Source of the DNA: Protopterus annectens
Lineage: Eukaryota > Chordata > Ceratodontiformes > Protopteridae
DNA: 64,000 nucleotides
NCBI RefSeq assembly: GCF_019279795.1
Contig: NC_056730.1
Location: forward strand, 615,777,271 to 615,841,270
Direction: 5' to 3'
The notes beneath the pieces are model-generated. The model saw only the letters and a list, made by a program, of their open reading frames with translations, made no database searches and was not told the DNA's origin. Shown here in pieces: positions 50,337-62,694 of this stretch. Positions within the stretch are counted from its first letter, which is position 1, and every line of letters starts with the position of its first letter. The position numbers were made by a program, and so were the translations under genes.

Positions 50337-51123
50337 ATTTAAATAGCATGTCACTTACTCTGTGGTACGGTGATCTCACAGTTAGGACATTTTAATAGCA
50401 TGTCACTTACATGTCACTTACTCTGTGGTGCAAAAAACTGTGGTGGTACAGCGGTAGCATTGTTGGCTCAAAGCAAGAGGTTCTCCTGTTCAATTTACGG
50501 CTGGAGTGCCTTCTGTGTGGAGTCTGCATGTCCTCCCAACGGTCGAGTGGCATCCAAAAGACATGCATGAATGGGCGTGCCTTCACTGAAGGTTGGGCGT
50601 TGGGCTGGCAACTCAGCACCATAAAAAATCTATTGCCAATCATTAGCGGACCGGAGTTCTGCTGTGGTGATGCCTAACTGGGAAAAGCCAAAAAGACAAA
50701 CAACTTACTCTGTGGTGTAGTGATTTCACAATTAGTACATTTAAAGAGCATGTCACTTACTCTGTGGTACAGTGCTCTCAGGATTAGTAGATTTCAATAG
50801 CATGTCACTTGCTCTGTGGTACAGTGATCAGACAGTACATTTAAATAGCATGTCACTTACTCTGTGGTGCAGTGATCTCAGAGTTAGTACATTTAAATAG
50901 CATGTCATTTATTCTGTGGTGCAGTGATCACACAGTTAGTACATTTAAATAGCAAGTCACTTACTCAGTGTTGCAGTGATCTCACAGTTAGTTCACTTAA
51001 ATAGCTTGTCACTTACTCTCTGGTGAAGGGATCTCAAAGTTAGTACATTTAAATAGCATGTCACTTACTCTGTGGTACAGTAATCTCAGAGTTAGTATAT
51101 TTGAAAAGCATGTCACTTACTCT
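50337..51123. repeat. Minisatellite of about 50-bp units, right block
   Basis: About ten units of roughly 50-60 bp on the theme ACATTTAAATAGCATGTCAC then TTACTCTGTGGTGCAGTGAT then CTCACAGTTAGT. It continues the array of 41950-43264 and is interrupted by the SINE at 50440-50698. It is cut at 51123 by the left end of element B within the phrase ACTTACTCT. Confidence 0.85.
50440..50698 (+). repeat. tRNA-derived SINE, copy 3 (most complete)
   Basis: It starts with TGGTGGTACAGCGGTAGCAT (box A-like), then AAGCAAGAGGTTCTCC and GTTCAATTT (decayed box B), then the body GTGCCTTCTGTGTGGAGTCT, GCATGTCCTCCC and AAGACATGCATGAATGGGCG, and a tail ATTAGCGGACC, GGAGTTCTGCTGTGG and GGGAAAAGCCAAAAAGACA. The CTGCTGTGGxGA...AAGCCxAAA tail resembles tails of tRNA-derived SINEs known in fishes. 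It is inserted in the minisatellite. Confidence 0.8.
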
Positions 51124-51150
51124 GGGCTGGATTCACAAAGGCTTGCACGG
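51124..51150 (+). repeat. Putative left terminus of element B
   Basis: GGGCTGGATTCACAAAGGC aligns with CCCTGGGATTCATGAAGCT of element A over GGATTCA and AAGC/AAGGC, and GCTTGC follows in both. The exact first base is uncertain because the right end is not visible. Confidence 0.5.
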
Positions 51151-52510
51151 AGTCTAAGAGTAGAGTAAGACTCCAGCAAGCCAACATGTCTGCCGAGCGA
51201 TCCAGGAACAGCTGGCAGGGTCGTGCAACTGAGCTCTCTAAACTAGTCCTACACAGACAGGGCTGGAATATGCAAATTACCTCAATTGCAGGCGAAAGCC
51301 ATGCAAATGAGGTAAATTTGCGATCCAGGAAACCCGAACCTGTCCGAGTAGGAGTAGTGTTATTTTCAGAAATGTACTCAGTTGATAACTGAGTATGGTT
51401 CTGCAAATAGCAAAACGGAGCCGTGTCAGCTGAAAAAAAGCATGCATTCACAGGAGGAAGCATGCCAATGGCCAAAAATATGGCCATTGGCAATGGGAAG
51501 TGATGCAAATTAAAAATAAAAAAACTTTTTTTTATCCCGATCTCCAGGGTTTAACCGTAGTGCAGCACCGCGCAAATGTGCTGCGCCCTAAAAATCAGAA
51601 AATTAATAATTAAGATCCACAAATGTGAATTTTATAGCTAAAATTAATTTACAATACAAGTGAATGGCAGGCTGAAGAAATCATGGCCACCAAGTAGAGG
51701 TTGCTAAGGGGGGAAGCACAGTCTAAGAGATGTAATGAAGCATTAGTAGGCAATCCTATGCAAATGAGAGTTATGATAGTGAATCGCAAGTTTATGTAGC
51801 AAATGAGAACAGTCAGTGGAGTGTAGGAGTAGGATAAGGGGAGTAACAGAGTAGAAGATAGGTGACATCACGAGGGGGGTATGTATGAAAGGAGTGAAGC
51901 TCACTGGAGCAGAGTGACATCTGTCAGCTTACATTTACATAACAGTGAAAGAGGTGTGTCAACAGGTAGGCCAGGTAAAGTCAAGAAATCGAAGGTGTAT
52001 GCCATGGATAACACCAAAGTTTCTTGCTGAGAGTGCATGCGCAAGTGTGTGTGCCAGTAAACCCGAGTAAGACAGTGTGCGCGCGTGTAAGTGTGTATGC
52101 ACGCGTGTAGGCTTGAGTAAGCATATGTAAGGCTGTGTAAACAGTTGTAAGCACCGGTGTGCACGTGTTTTAACAGGAATAAGCAAGTTTTAGTCCATGT
52201 AAGCATGTGTGCATGCGTGTGAGCTGGTGTGTGCGTGTTTGCGCTTGTTTGCGTGGCGCTGCCCTCTGAGGAAACAGAAAGAGAAAAGGAAGCACAACAA
52301 ATAGTAGAAAGTTAACCAGGGAGTACTAGCAGAGCTTGCAGGTGAAAACAATCAGAATAAGCCAATTACACAGGCATTACACTAGCCCAGCCCAGCCCAG
52401 CACTTAAAACTCAGCAAAAAACATTCCAGTATGTTTTTCTCAGACACACTGCAACACTGCAGTAAGCTAATAGAAGTGAAAACTGAAAAAAGCTTTACTG
52501 AGACAAAGAA
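51151..52510. promoter_or_regulatory. Region between left end and transposase of element B
   Basis: A-rich non-coding DNA with a TA/AAAT-rich block near 51490-51660 and CGTGTGTAAG-type loosely repeated words at 52020-52250. It should include the transposase promoter, but no element can be singled out. Confidence 0.35.
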
Positions 52511-53662
52511 ATGTTAAGGGCTGCCATTGCTGTCATAAGGCGACATATGCAACATGCTGAGGGTGGTGACAATGCAAATGCTGCTGAGCAACCCACAGTG
52601 AGGAGACGGAGAAGAGTGTAAAGACACAGGGTAACCTACCAGGGGCTACATGAGCTGGAGATAGTGGAGTGCTATATAGTGGACAGAGAGCTCCTGCAGC
52701 AAATTGTTGAGCTGTGCAGGCCACACCTCACACACAGAACCAACAGAGGGGAACCCATCCCAGTGGAAACCAAGGTAGGTGCTGGCCTAAGAATATTAGC
52801 AACAGGTACCTTCCAGAGACCAACTGGTGATATGATGGGGATTTCACAGGCATCAGCATCTAGGGTACTGCACCAGTTCCTGAATGCCATGGCAGCACAT
52901 GTCAGTGATCATGTATATTTCCCCAATTCCCATGAGGTATTGGCCAGCAATATGCGTCTCTTCCAGCAAATAGCAGAATACCCTGAGGTAGTGGGTGCAA
53001 TAGACTGCACGCACATTTGCATCAAAGCACCAGCCGGTGAGCGGGGTAGGGTCTACTATAACCACAAGGGTTACCCCTCCATCAACTGCCAGGTCATGTG
53101 TGATGCCCAGGGCATAATAATGAATGTGTGTGCTGGCTGCCCTGGAAGCTACCATGACTCCCATATCTGGCATCTGACACAGCTGTACCAGACATTTGCC
53201 AATGGGGACATCCCTCATGGTCACCTAGTGGGGGATGCTGGATATGCACTTGAGCTGTGGCTGATGACACCCATCAGAAATGCACACACACCTGAACAGG
53301 AACACCATAATGAGGCACACGCACAAACACGAAATGTAATCGAGCATGTGTTTGGGCTGCTCAAGTCATGGTTCCAGTGCCTGGACACATCTGGTGGAGC
53401 CTTGCAGTACTCACCAACTACATGTACCCAAATAGTCATGGTATGTGCTATGCTACACAATATGATCCTGCGAAAACAGCTGCAGCAGGAGCAGCATAGG
53501 GCTGGGCACAACAGCCCCCCACCATTGCCAAGGCCATCACCGGCAGAGCGTGACTCGGAGGAGGAACAACCTGACCCTGCTCCAGTAGGCAGAAGGAGGC
53601 GTGCCCACTATGCTTTGGCCTTGGCAAAGAGGCAACGCATAGCATATACACTGGCTCAGTAG
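52511..53662 (+). pseudogene. PIF/Harbinger DDE transposase, element B, one stop
   Basis: A DNA-cutting transposase of the HARBI1 type. The frame runs from ATG at 52511 (MLRAAIAVIRRHMQ) to a stop at 53660-53662, 383 codons. The only visible lesion is TAA at 52619-52621 (codon 37), where element A has a Phe codon after RRRRV. The next internal Met would start at 52664. Domains: basic N-terminus, helix-turn-helix-like region GTFQRPTGDMMGISQASASR, then the DDE core with Asp at 53003-53005 (GAIDCTHI), Asp at 53234-53236 (LVGDAGYAL) and Glu at 53342-53344 (NVIEHVFGLLK). The HARBI1-like ending (GGALQYSP, CAMLHNMIL) is followed by a basic tail, RRRRAHYALALAKRQR. It could be almost recent, since only one lesion is seen. 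Confidence 0.92.
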
Positions 53663-54061
53663 AAACCCTGGAAATGATACCTCTCTCTGACATGCACATA
53701 TAGTAAAAGTGATGCCTAACTTGACACTACCTGTTAACAAACATGTATAGGGAGTGTAAAATGTGCATCCAACATAGGCAGCCCTGCAGCACCACCTGAG
53801 GCATGATTGCTATGTGTTAAGCAATATAAAGCACTGCTAAACAGCTCTCACCACTATTTAGTATATGTGAACAAAATTGCACACACTAAGTAGCACAACT
53901 ACAGGCAATGTTCAGCAATATTGTGCACTGTCCAGCAATGTTGGGCAACATTGAGCAATGTTGTGCAAGTCTGGTCAAATGTGGGTATAGTTCATCAAAT
54001 GCAGGTTAACAAGTTCATATTTGCTTCACTTTTCTTGAAGCAGTCTGTTCTGCCATGTATG
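53663..54061. other. No feature downstream of transposase B
   Basis: Non-coding. It contains a run of GCAATGTTGNGCAA-like words (about 53905-53970) repeated about four times with variation. Confidence 0.4.
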
Positions 54062-54160
54062 AAAATATGAAGCAGTGACAGTCCTTGAACCCATGATACA
54101 GTGCACTATAATCAGAGTACAGTGCACTATAATCAGAGTACAGAACCACTAAACCATGAC
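54062..54160 (-). repeat. tRNA-like relic with a 21-bp tandem duplication
   Basis: On the minus strand the order is CATGGTTTAGTGGTTCTGTA (box A-like) and, about 50 bases later, ATGGGTTCAAGGACTG (box B-like). Between them AGTGCACTATAATCAGAGTAC (plus strand) is present twice in tandem (54100-54120 and 54121-54141) without differences. It is probably a SINE head or tRNA pseudogene with a recent slippage duplication. Confidence 0.5.
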
Positions 54161-54740
54161 GGTATGTCAATCGTCAGCTTGCATGAAAAAATGTTGATAA
54201 GTCAATGCTAAGTATCTAATGGAAACCTTGCATGCATAGCATAATCCCTGTTGAGTTAAGACACAAAGGTGAGGCCTGCAGTAATAATAGAACTTGATAT
54301 TCAACACACATATAATATAAATGTTAATATTGGTAAGGTTCACACACATCAACAAACATAGTGGACTTCAGACAGTAAAATACTGCAAGGTCACACTGGG
54401 CATGCTCACACACTTGAAACTATGAGACAAATGTCAGGCAACAAAACACTGAAAGTCTGAACTGGGCATGCTCACACACTTAGGTCAAGTTTGAGTACAG
54501 CAGTGGGCCACACATATTCCTCAGTTGCAAGTGTCAACCCAGGAACCTCGCACTCTTCACCAATCCACCATGTGCACACAGTGATATAACAACAGACACA
54601 ATATAAAATAGTGAAATACTGTCACAATCAAATATGTCATGCAGAAACCTAGATTGTTCATAGGAAGTGGTAAAGCAAAGAAGAAACAAAACCTGCAATC
54701 AGTACCATCACTGAACAATGTGCATCCTGAACATTAGCAT
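54161..54740. other. Interior of element B, nothing recognised
   Basis: Non-coding. The phrase ACTGGGCATGCTCACACACT occurs twice (about 54400 and 54463) and also near 19949 inside element A, a short shared word without known meaning. Confidence 0.4.
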
Positions 54741-57700
54741 AGGTTCAGAGGTTGACACTAGGCTATCTGCCCTAGGGTATGTAGAAGCCTAGCCACAGTG
54801 TGTTTGTAGTCTGCAATCATGCTAGATCAGTAGACTGTGCCTGTCAATAGTATGTCGCACAAGATATCTCAGATATGTTCATTTCATTCTGCCTCTGTCT
54901 AGCAAGAACCCATAACATATCCCAGGCCTAAACATATGATCACCCGTCCACCTGTGAAGATGTCAGCTGTAGGTGGTCAGCATGGGTCTGTGCATATGTG
55001 GTACTATGATCACATTCCTGAGTGAGTGGAGCCTCTGTGATGGTAATATGCCCCTCCAGCATGTCCTATTGACATCATTGCTCATGTACCTGTCCCTGGA
55101 GCATGTTGCTGTAAGGGACTTTGATATCCTCACATGGGGCCTCTCCATCAATGCTGTGATGGACATAGCATCAAACAAAAATCACAGACTGCATCCAAGT
55201 AGGCAGTAAGCAACTGAGGAGAGGTGGGGTCACCATAGCCAAACTGTGCATACCATCTGTGTGAGTCCCTAGATCCACTTGGTTATGTAAATCTGTGTAC
55301 ATTCCAGTTGCTGCAGGTGTTGGGTAAGGTACATCTGAAATGGGCCATTGTATCCAAGCATGTGCCAGATAACTACAGGGTCACAATGACCCCACCTGAT
55401 CTGGATGTAAAACTGTATGGGATAAGGTTGCCTAAATAGAAGATGTGTCCAACAACAATGGCAGCGTGAATGTCAAGGCAAGTGTACTAAGTATTCATGT
55501 CCCCAAATCCCAAACCACACACACTGTACGTGATGTATCATCACCTATGTGGTAATGTGTGTGCACGATGTTACTACCAAAGGTGATGACTATGCATCTA
55601 AAGTAAGGTAGCTGTAGGCCATGGCTCTGGCACCAGTCAGCCATCTCTGTGAGACCCTTTCTGAGGATGCCTGTGCCAGCTGTGGAGTTGAATATGACAC
55701 ACAGTTTGCAGTCATCTGCAAACATGGTCATCCATATTCCTCCTGTGTTAGCCAGTATGTATCAGAAATATATACAGAACAAGAGAAGTCCCAGGACTGA
55801 GCCCTGTGGGATGCCATGTGTAACTGGTATATAGTCAGACATGGCACCTGCAATACTGACCATGTGTGTGCTATCCATGACCCAGTTAGCAATCCAGATT
55901 GTGACATATGTGTAGATATTGAATCTGGTGATCTAATGTGTAAAGGCCAAGTGGGGTATTGTGTAGAAGTGGTGTGCGAGCTCCAGGTAGGCTGTGTGGA
56001 CAACCCTGTGTCATCTATGGACCTGTTAACTGTTTAAAGACATCAAACATCTGCAAGAGGCAAGACATGCCCACAACAACACCAAATTGTGTAGGATCCA
56101 GTGTCTGTAGGTTCACAATGTGTATGTGTATGTGTTCCATGATGATACACTCCATAGCATAGCAGACCAGGATAGTTACGCATATATTGTGATAATGTCC
56201 AGGGTCCCTTGTGGCACCAGCACTGTGTAGTGGGTACACCGTAGCGGTACGCCATTCCATGGGTACACATCCTGTAGTAACTGTGATATTGAACAGTGAC
56301 ATAATGTGAGTGTGAAGTTTGTCATGAATCTCATGTATGCCACAGTCTGGGACACTATCTGGTCCCACTGATGCTGTGTTGTCTGCTATGGAGAGGGCAG
56401 CACACACATGTCCATCTGTGATGTCAGGGAGGCTACACCCTGTTGTGATGGACATGTGCACTGCAGGGGGGATGGTGGGGAAACATTCCCACTGAACCTG
56501 TTGTCCAGGATGTTCGCAATGTCAGTGGGTTCACTGTATCATTTGTAATTATGCAGTAACTCACAGCATATCTGTGAGTTCCCACACAGGTCCCTGACAT
56601 AACTAAATAAGGCCTTGTGATTGTCCACAGTGTCTGTTGCAAGTGTCTGTTAGAAGTGGGCCTTAAATGAATCAACAACTGATCGTAGCTATACCATAGT
56701 AGCGATCAGAGATGCCTTCCAGATTGTGATTGTGCACTATAATGTAGTAGCCTCCTCCTGTCCTTGTACAGCTCAGTAATGGCTGTGGTCCAGTAGACAG
56801 GTCCCCTGACTTTGAAGGAGTGAGTCTTGCAGTTATCTGGGATAGCATGATCCAAGAATTCTAGTAGTTGTCCATAGAATGTGCTTGTAAAGTATGTAGT
56901 TGTCTGATCCGTAATAAATACTGTCCCAGGGTCATTGAGGGATACCACCTCAGTTTGTACAAGTGTGATGTTTGCTCATGAGAAGTATGTCACTGAGATC
57001 ACATAGGATGTGTGTGTGTGTATGGGATATGTATGTCTAGTGAGATGAATGTATGTTCCGACCTTAACAATTACAGGTATACCTCTGTTGTGGAACATAG
57101 AGTCCCCATGTGTGTGATGATCAGGTACCACATGTATAACCCCCTGTGGGTGTTGTGACCAGGTCTGCCCTAGCATTTGAGTGTAACAATCTTAGCAACT
57201 GTTGTGCAAGGGTGTCACTGCTTGAGTAGTATACCCAGTCAATGTTTGTGTATTTGAAGTCACACAATATAATGGTGTTTGGTGAGACCCTCACATTCCC
57301 CAGTGTTCCCAGGAATAACGACTGTTGTGCCCATATTTGGGAGTGTGGTCTTTAACAGTCTACAAACTGAAATGCAGTTTTGACCACTCTCAGTTGCACA
57401 TGTACATTCCCCAATGCCTTGTGTACTGCTACCAACCTGGAGATGTGTGTATGAATGATGTATATGGAATCCCCCTTATTGTTGTTGTCCAGTCCGAGTC
57501 CTGTGTCTGAAAACCATGGTATGACATAAAACATGTTAGTGCTGCTTTGGTTTTGTGAGCCTGAACCAGGTGTTTGTTACTGCACATATATCAACAGATT
57601 CCATACTGATGTGAGACCTGAGTGCATGCATTCTGAGGGTTAGACATCAGTTGTTGAGCACCATCACTCTCCGTTTCCTGTACCTTGTAACATCTATGGC

Positions 57701-58710
57701 TGTGGTTATGTCATCTGACCCTTGCTTCAAACAGCCACTATGTGTGTGTCAAGACCCTAAGGCAGTCTGTGAAAGCCTAGGGGTGACAGGTGCATGGCGT
57801 CCATAGCGAATGTACATGGCATGTTGTGCATATAATCCCAGGCTGACAGACACTGGATCCCCTGTGAATGACAACAATATGTTAGGCAACTGTTAAAACT
57901 GATCATGTCATCTGTATACTGTGACATAGTACTTGGTGAGGGTAAGATGCTACACAAGGTCAGGTTCATACTGTCCTGGGCTACATGATCAGAGAGCCCC
58001 TCTATGTCTCTTGCCATGTAGTCCAGCGAGGAACGTCTGAGGGTCTACACACCAGAATGCTCAATGATGGAGCCATATTTGTACTTGCAGTGGACTGACA
58101 ACAGTGCATGTGTCATGTGGCATATCCTGGCACCCGACACACAGCACAAAGTGACCTTCAGCTTGTTCAGCCTGGTGAGTGGGATGTCAGTGTGACCGAC
58201 AATTACACTCACCTAATACAGTTGTATGAGGTGTGTTGTGTAGGCCTAAGGGCAGTGACTGTGTGGCACAATGACTTTGTGAACTATGTGATAATATGTG
58301 TGTATGGCTGTGTGTTAGCAGTTGTTTGTGTGTCTGCTTTGGATGTCTCAGCTGCTTAGGCAGAGTACATTTAGATGCTCCAAGTATGTCATTGTGTGTC
58401 AATGTATACGGTTTGCTGTTGTCATAGGTGCATGTGTGACTGTATTTGTGGTGTGTGTGGTTACCTTCACCACCCGATAGACTGTGCCAGTCATGGCTTG
58501 GGAGAGCTCAGTCTCCTGTCCGTCTATACAGTTGCACCTCTCACAAATATCTGAGTTTGTTGGTAGGAGGACAGTGTTACCTGTGTACATAAGGCAGTTG
58601 TAACAATGCGTCAGAATTTCAATATGCACCAGCTGGACTGGAGAGTACACACAAAACCGACCTTTGGACATGCCAAGATATGATGATGACATACACTGTC
58701 GACTGATCAC
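54741..58710 (-). mobile_element. CR1-type LINE, copy 2, strongly diverged
   Basis: Minus-strand copy of the same family as 5277-8765, colinear over nearly the full length. The 3' end has two degenerate octamers (54741-54756). RT features include a preserved FADD (MFADDCKLCVIF near 55725-55690) and WRTATVYPLHSAGA near 56240. The endonuclease is diverged. The esterase is recognisable as LCSILPSPS (about 57950) and HLSPLG (about 57780). Upstream, 58710-58399 encodes ICERCNCIDGQETELSQ, a Cys-rich piece that may be the ORF1 N-terminal region, which copy 1 lacks. Stops are numerous. Differences from copy 1 are mostly substitutions. Confidence 0.75.
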
Positions 58711-59699
58711 AAAGGATAATTATTATGTCAAGTGTGTAAAAGAGTATAACAGGGTTTTAGTGTTCAGGTTTGTTGTTGCTGTGGAAAGATAATCTGCAAA
58801 GGAGTACAGACAGAAACATTACACCTCCTTCAACTATGTCAGAAATATCGATGTACAGTCATATATGTCCTGATTCAGGGTCAACTGTACCCAACTGACA
58901 ATGTCAACATCCTGTCAGACAGGCCCATACATACATACCCACCTCCCAGTGACAAAAGGCCCTAACATCATACCAGGAGATATCACATGTAGAATGTGTA
59001 AACTGGTCCCCACAATGCCAAATGAATCCCATCACGTGGATAACATTGTTTCCCCATATGTGTCATAAGTGAACGACAGGGCAAACAGACACTGCACCCG
59101 AACAGTTTGTTGAGCCTCACACTCTCTACAGGATCTTACACCATTGAATGTGTTACAGCAACATGTGGCACACCCCACAAGTGTTGGTGCACAACACACC
59201 ATGGGAACTATATTCCTATAAGCCTACAAAGTCCAAAATGCTAGTCCATGGAGTCCATCATGATTGCAGTCAGGAACAGAGATATTGTAAACCGACAAAC
59301 ACACAAGACAAACGTCTGTTGTATGTTAATGAGCACATCATGTTCCCCAAACCTGCTAGATATCTTGCAAGGCAGCCACCCAGGACAAACATCACTGACA
59401 GGAGCAACACAGGTCCCACATAGACCTTGAATAGCCCTTTACCAACATCACAGACACATGTGGTATCCACAAAACCTACAATCCGTGCATGAATATGTAT
59501 TGTCATATGAAGGAATGGTGATATGACAACAGATAGATCACACCAGGTACGAATTGTGTATTCCTGTTCAAGATGTTCACACCTGCTGACCCACAAGGTT
59601 CATTTGTGGGATTGCATAACACTACGTGCACACACATAACCATGTCCAGTCTGATGTCAGCAACCTACAAACATAGCATGTGAATAGAAACCACACAAT
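58711..59699. other. Interior of element B, nothing recognised
   Basis: Non-coding between the CR1 copy and the satellite; short frames only. Confidence 0.4.
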
Positions 59700-62694
59700 C
59701 AAGCATGTAGCATGTCGTGTTAATGTGTATCTCACTAGTATCATAACATAGTTAGATAGGTGCTTGAATCCTGCAATTGCACAGTGTGTGTGTATGTATG
59801 TCTGTGTGTGAGATTGGCTTCAAGAGAAGTGGCCTTTTTGGAGACTGTGGAAACACATATAGCATGCCATGTTAATGCGTGTCTCTGCAGCAGCATAACA
59901 TAGTTAGGTAGGGGTTTGAATCCTGCAAATGCTGAGTGTGAATGTGTGTGTGTGAGACTGCCTTTGAGAGGAGTGGCCTTTTTGGAGACTGTGGAAATAC
60001 ATTAGGAGTGGTGAATCCCTCTTTGCCAAGTGTGATGATGTCAGCATCCTACAAATAGAGCTTTGGAAAAGAATGCTCCTAGTAAAGCAAATAGTGTGTC
60101 ATGTTAATGTATATCGCGCTAGTGTCATAACATAGCCAGATAGGGGTTTGAGTCCTGCAAATGCCACGTATGTGTGTGATTTCCTTTGAAAGGAGTAGCC
60201 TTTTTGGAGACTGTGGTAACACATTTTAAAAGAGGTACATCCCTCTTTGGAAAGTCTGATGATGTCAGCATCCTACAAATATTTTTATCCGACAAATATT
60301 TTAAAAGAGGTACATCCCTCTTTGGAAAGTCTGATGATGTCAGCATCCTACAAATATTCAAGCAGAACAAAAAAAAAAACCCAGTAATGCATATAGCGTG
60401 CTGTGTTAATGCGTATTTTTCTAGTCGCATAACATAGTTAGGTAGGGGTTTGAATCCTACAAATGTTGTGTGTGTAAGACTGCCTTTGAGAGGAGTGGCC
60501 TTTTTGGAGACTGTGAAGATACATTAGGAGTGGTGAATCCCTCTTTGCCAAGTGTGATGATGTCAGCATCCTACAAATAGAGCTTTGGAAAAGAATGCTC
60601 CTAGTAAAGCAAATAGTGTGTCATTTTAATGTGTATCTCGCTAGTGTCATAACATAGCCAGGTAGGGGTTTGAGTCCTGCAAATGCCAAGTATGTGTGTG
60701 ATTTCCTTTGAAAGGAGGAGACTGTGGAAACACATTTTAAAAGAGGTACATCCCTCTTTGGAAAGTCTGATGATGTCAGCATCCTACAAATATTTTTATC
60801 CTACAAATATTTTAAAAGAGGTACATCCCTCTTTGGAAAGTCTGATGATGTCAGCATCCTACAAATATTCAAGCAGAACAGAAAGAACCCAGTAATGCAT
60901 ATAGCGTGCTGTGTTAATGTGTATCTTTCCAGTCGCATAACATAGTTTGGTAGGGGTTTGAATCCTACAAATGTTGAGTGTGAACGTGTGTGTGTAAGAC
61001 TGCCTTTGAGAGGAGTGGCCTTTTTGGAGACTGTGAAGATACATTAGGAGTGGTGAATCCCTCTTTGCCAAGTGTGATGATGTCAGCATCCTACAAATAG
61101 AGCTTTGGAAAAGAATGCTCCTAGTCAAGTAAATGGTGTGTCATGTTAATGTGTATCTCGCTAGTGTCATAACATAGCCAGGTAGGGGTTTAAGTCCTAC
61201 AAATGCCAAATATATGTGTGATTTCCTTTGAAAGGAGTAGCCTTTTTGGAGACTGTGGAAACACATTTTAAAAGAGGTACATCCCTCTTTGGAAAGTCTG
61301 ATGATGTCAGCATCCTACAAATATTTTAAAAGAGGTACATCCCTCTTTGGAAAGTCTGATCATGTCAGCATCTTACAAATATTCAAGCAGAACAGAAAGA
61401 ACCCAGTAATGCATATAGTGTGCTGTGCTAAAGCGTATCTTTTTTCTGTCGCATAACATAGTTAGGTAGTGGTTTGAATCCTACAAATGTTGAGTGTGAA
61501 TGTGTGTAAGACTGCCTTTGAGAGGAGTGGCCTTTTTGGAGACTGTGAAGATACATTAGGAGTGGTGAATCCCTCTTTGCCAAGTGTGATGATGTCCGCA
61601 TCCTACAAATAGAGCTTTGGAAAAGAATGCTCCTAGTAAAGCAAATAGTATGTCATGTTAATGTATATCTCGCTAGTGTCATAACATAACCAGGTAGGGG
61701 TTTGAGTCCTGCAAATGCCAAGTATGTGTGTGATTTCCTTTGAAAGGAGTAGCCTTTTTGGAGACTGTGGAAACACATTTTAAAAGAGGTACATCCCTCT
61801 TTGGAAAGTCTGATGATGTCAGCATCCTACAAATATTTTAAAAGAGGTACATCCCTCTTTGGAAAGTCTGATGATGTCAGCATCCTACAAATTTTCAAGC
61901 AGAACAGAAAGAGTCTAGTAATGCATATAGCGTGCTGTGTTAATGCGTATCTTTCCAGTCGCATAACATAATTAGGTAGGGATTTGAATCCTGCAAATGT
62001 TGAGTGTGAACGTGTGTGTGTATGACTGCTTTTGAGAGGAGTGGCCTTTTTGGAGACTGTGAAGATACATTAGGAGTGGTGAATCCCTCTTTGCCAAGTG
62101 TGATGATGTCAGCATCCTACAAATAGAGCTTTGGAAAAGAATGCTCCTAGTAAAGCAAAGTGTGTGTCATGTTAATGTGTATCTCGCTAGTGTCATAACA
62201 TAGCCAGGTAGGGATTTGAGTCCTGCAAATGCCAAGTATGTGTGTGATTTCCTGTGAGAGGAGGTAACTGTGGAAGCACATTTTAAAAAAGGTGCATCCC
62301 TCTTTGGAAAGTCTGATGATGTCAGCATCCTACAAATATTCAAGGAGAACAAAAACTACCCAGTAATGCATATAGCATGCTGTCTTAATGCGTATCTCTC
62401 TAGTAGCATAACATAGTTAGGCAGGGGTTTGAATCCTGAAAATGCAGCGTGTGTGTGTGTGTGTATGTGTGAGACTGCCGTTGAGAGGAGTGGCCTTTTT
62501 GGAGACTATGGAAATATATTAGGAGTGGTGAATCCCTCTTTGCCAAGTGTGATGATGTCAGCATCCTACAAATAGAGCTTTGGAAAAGATCATTCCCAGT
62601 AAAGGAAATAGCGCATCGTATTAATGCGTATGTCACAAGTGTCATAGCATAGTTTGGTAGGGGTTTGAGTCCTGCAAATGCTGTGTTTGTGCCA
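59700..62694. repeat. Satellite-like array, higher-order period about 510 bp
   Basis: Two related half-units alternate. One carries GCATA(T/C)AGCGTGCTGTGTTAA-type sequence, with landmarks at 60389, 60897, 61411, 61923 and 62368 (spacings 508, 514, 512 and 445). The other carries AGTGTGTCATGTTAATGT. Each half contains CATAACATAG(T/C)(T/C)AGGTAG then GGGTTTGA(A/G)TCCT, which looks like a tRNA box B, followed by CCTTTTTGGAGACTGTG and TGATGATGTCAGCATCCTAC. A 50-60-bp piece (TTTTAAAAGAGGTACATCCC and following) is doubled in most units. Open frames here come from the repeat and are not genes. The first 350 bp are shorter, less regular units. Confidence 0.9.

Noticed and set aside
60186-60945. Open frames with a repeated FKRGTSLFGKSDDVSILQIF peptide
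   Set aside because: The repeats are satellite units; frames change with unit length and there is no start context or domain.
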